From Biomphalaria glabrata (taxonomy: Eukaryota > Mollusca > Gastropoda > Planorbidae), in contig NC_074711.1 in NCBI RefSeq assembly GCF_947242115.1, forward strand, positions 28,528,179 through 28,592,178: DNA of 64,000 bases. The letters are read 5' to 3'. Shown here in pieces: positions 63,700 through 64,000 of the stretch. Within the stretch, counting starts at the first letter, position 1; each line of letters opens with the position of its first letter. The notes under the pieces were generated by a model. It searched no databases, was not told the origin of the DNA, and saw only the letters and a program-made list of their open reading frames with translations. The position numbers and the translations under genes are program-made.

Positions 63700-64000
63700 T
63701 GTAATATACTAAGTCAATTCATAACCTTAGAAACAAGGCTTTATTTCAATAAAACACGACTGATACACACAATAACACAGTACAGACTGATCACGATTCA
63801 CAGACTACGATAATGCGAACACGATTACAAATACTAGCACGATTACAAGCACGGGTAACACACAAGTTCATTTAACGATCACTCCATTCACCCCTCCTTC
63901 ATTTCTTTCTGGGTCTTAGGTTATAGCCATGCGTATGAAGGGAAGGATCCGGAGGTATCTCTGGCGTAGACTTTTCTCCTTGCAAGTCGTAACTGTCCTG
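63700..64000. other. Possible LTR edge, cut by the window
   Basis: Starts TGTAATATACTAAG exactly where the hAT-family match ends, with tttatttcaataaaa soon after, like the reversed LTRs of elements B and C. No partner LTR is visible, so this is tentative. Confidence 0.35.

Overview
The window is eukaryotic and AT-rich. It has GT-AG introns, tRNA-derived SINEs, CR1-like and RTE-like LINE pieces, hAT-type DNA transposons and several LTR retroelements. Repeat families and the frequent words TAGATCTA and TAGGCCTA suggest a heterobranch (probably freshwater pulmonate) snail; this is an inference from style, not a database match.

One host gene on the + strand dominates. Twelve exons can be chained from 10092 to 62986 with matching intron phases; both ends of the gene lie outside what I could find. 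It encodes a large extracellular-type glycoprotein: module 1 (exons 10092-15620), one giant Pro/Thr/Ser mucin-like exon (16307-36781, 20,475 nt, 6,825 codons without a stop), module 2 (39171-41201) and module 3 (61723-62986). Modules 1 and 2 have the same series of intron phases and nearly the same exon sizes, so they are duplicates of one domain. Modules 2 and 3 each start and end near a cysteine, and the seen end of module 1 also carries one. All carry many N-glycosylation sequons. I do not recognise the module family. The giant exon is built of roughly 18-nt units in 14 cassettes, each opening with a GTYTTTT header, and contains an in-frame 4,476-bp tandem duplication.

Region by region: 1-2790 holds a decayed CR1-like LINE with a 2A-type motif; 2969-3644 a short hAT-like element; 4302-7766 a decayed hAT transposon with a second hAT-like element nested in it; 7767-10091 has no recognisable gene; 10092-16306 holds module 1 with LINE and repeat fragments in its introns; 16307-36781 is the mucin exon; 36782-41201 holds a SINE inside a triplicated unit, and module 2; 41202-61722 is a 20.5-kb intron loaded with four LTR retroelements and DNA transposon pieces; 61723-62986 is module 3; 63445 to the end holds another hAT-family piece and a possible LTR edge.

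The four LTR elements (42182-45053, 45952-47714, 51991-56006, 56114-58098) are short, lack pol, have paired LTRs and 4-bp target duplications, and use or probably used tRNA-Leu as primer. Three of them carry a protein with an N-terminal SAP-like motif and an Arg-rich C-terminal part instead of an ordinary gag-pol, under two different LTR types. Together with the mucin gene they are the most unusual content of the window.
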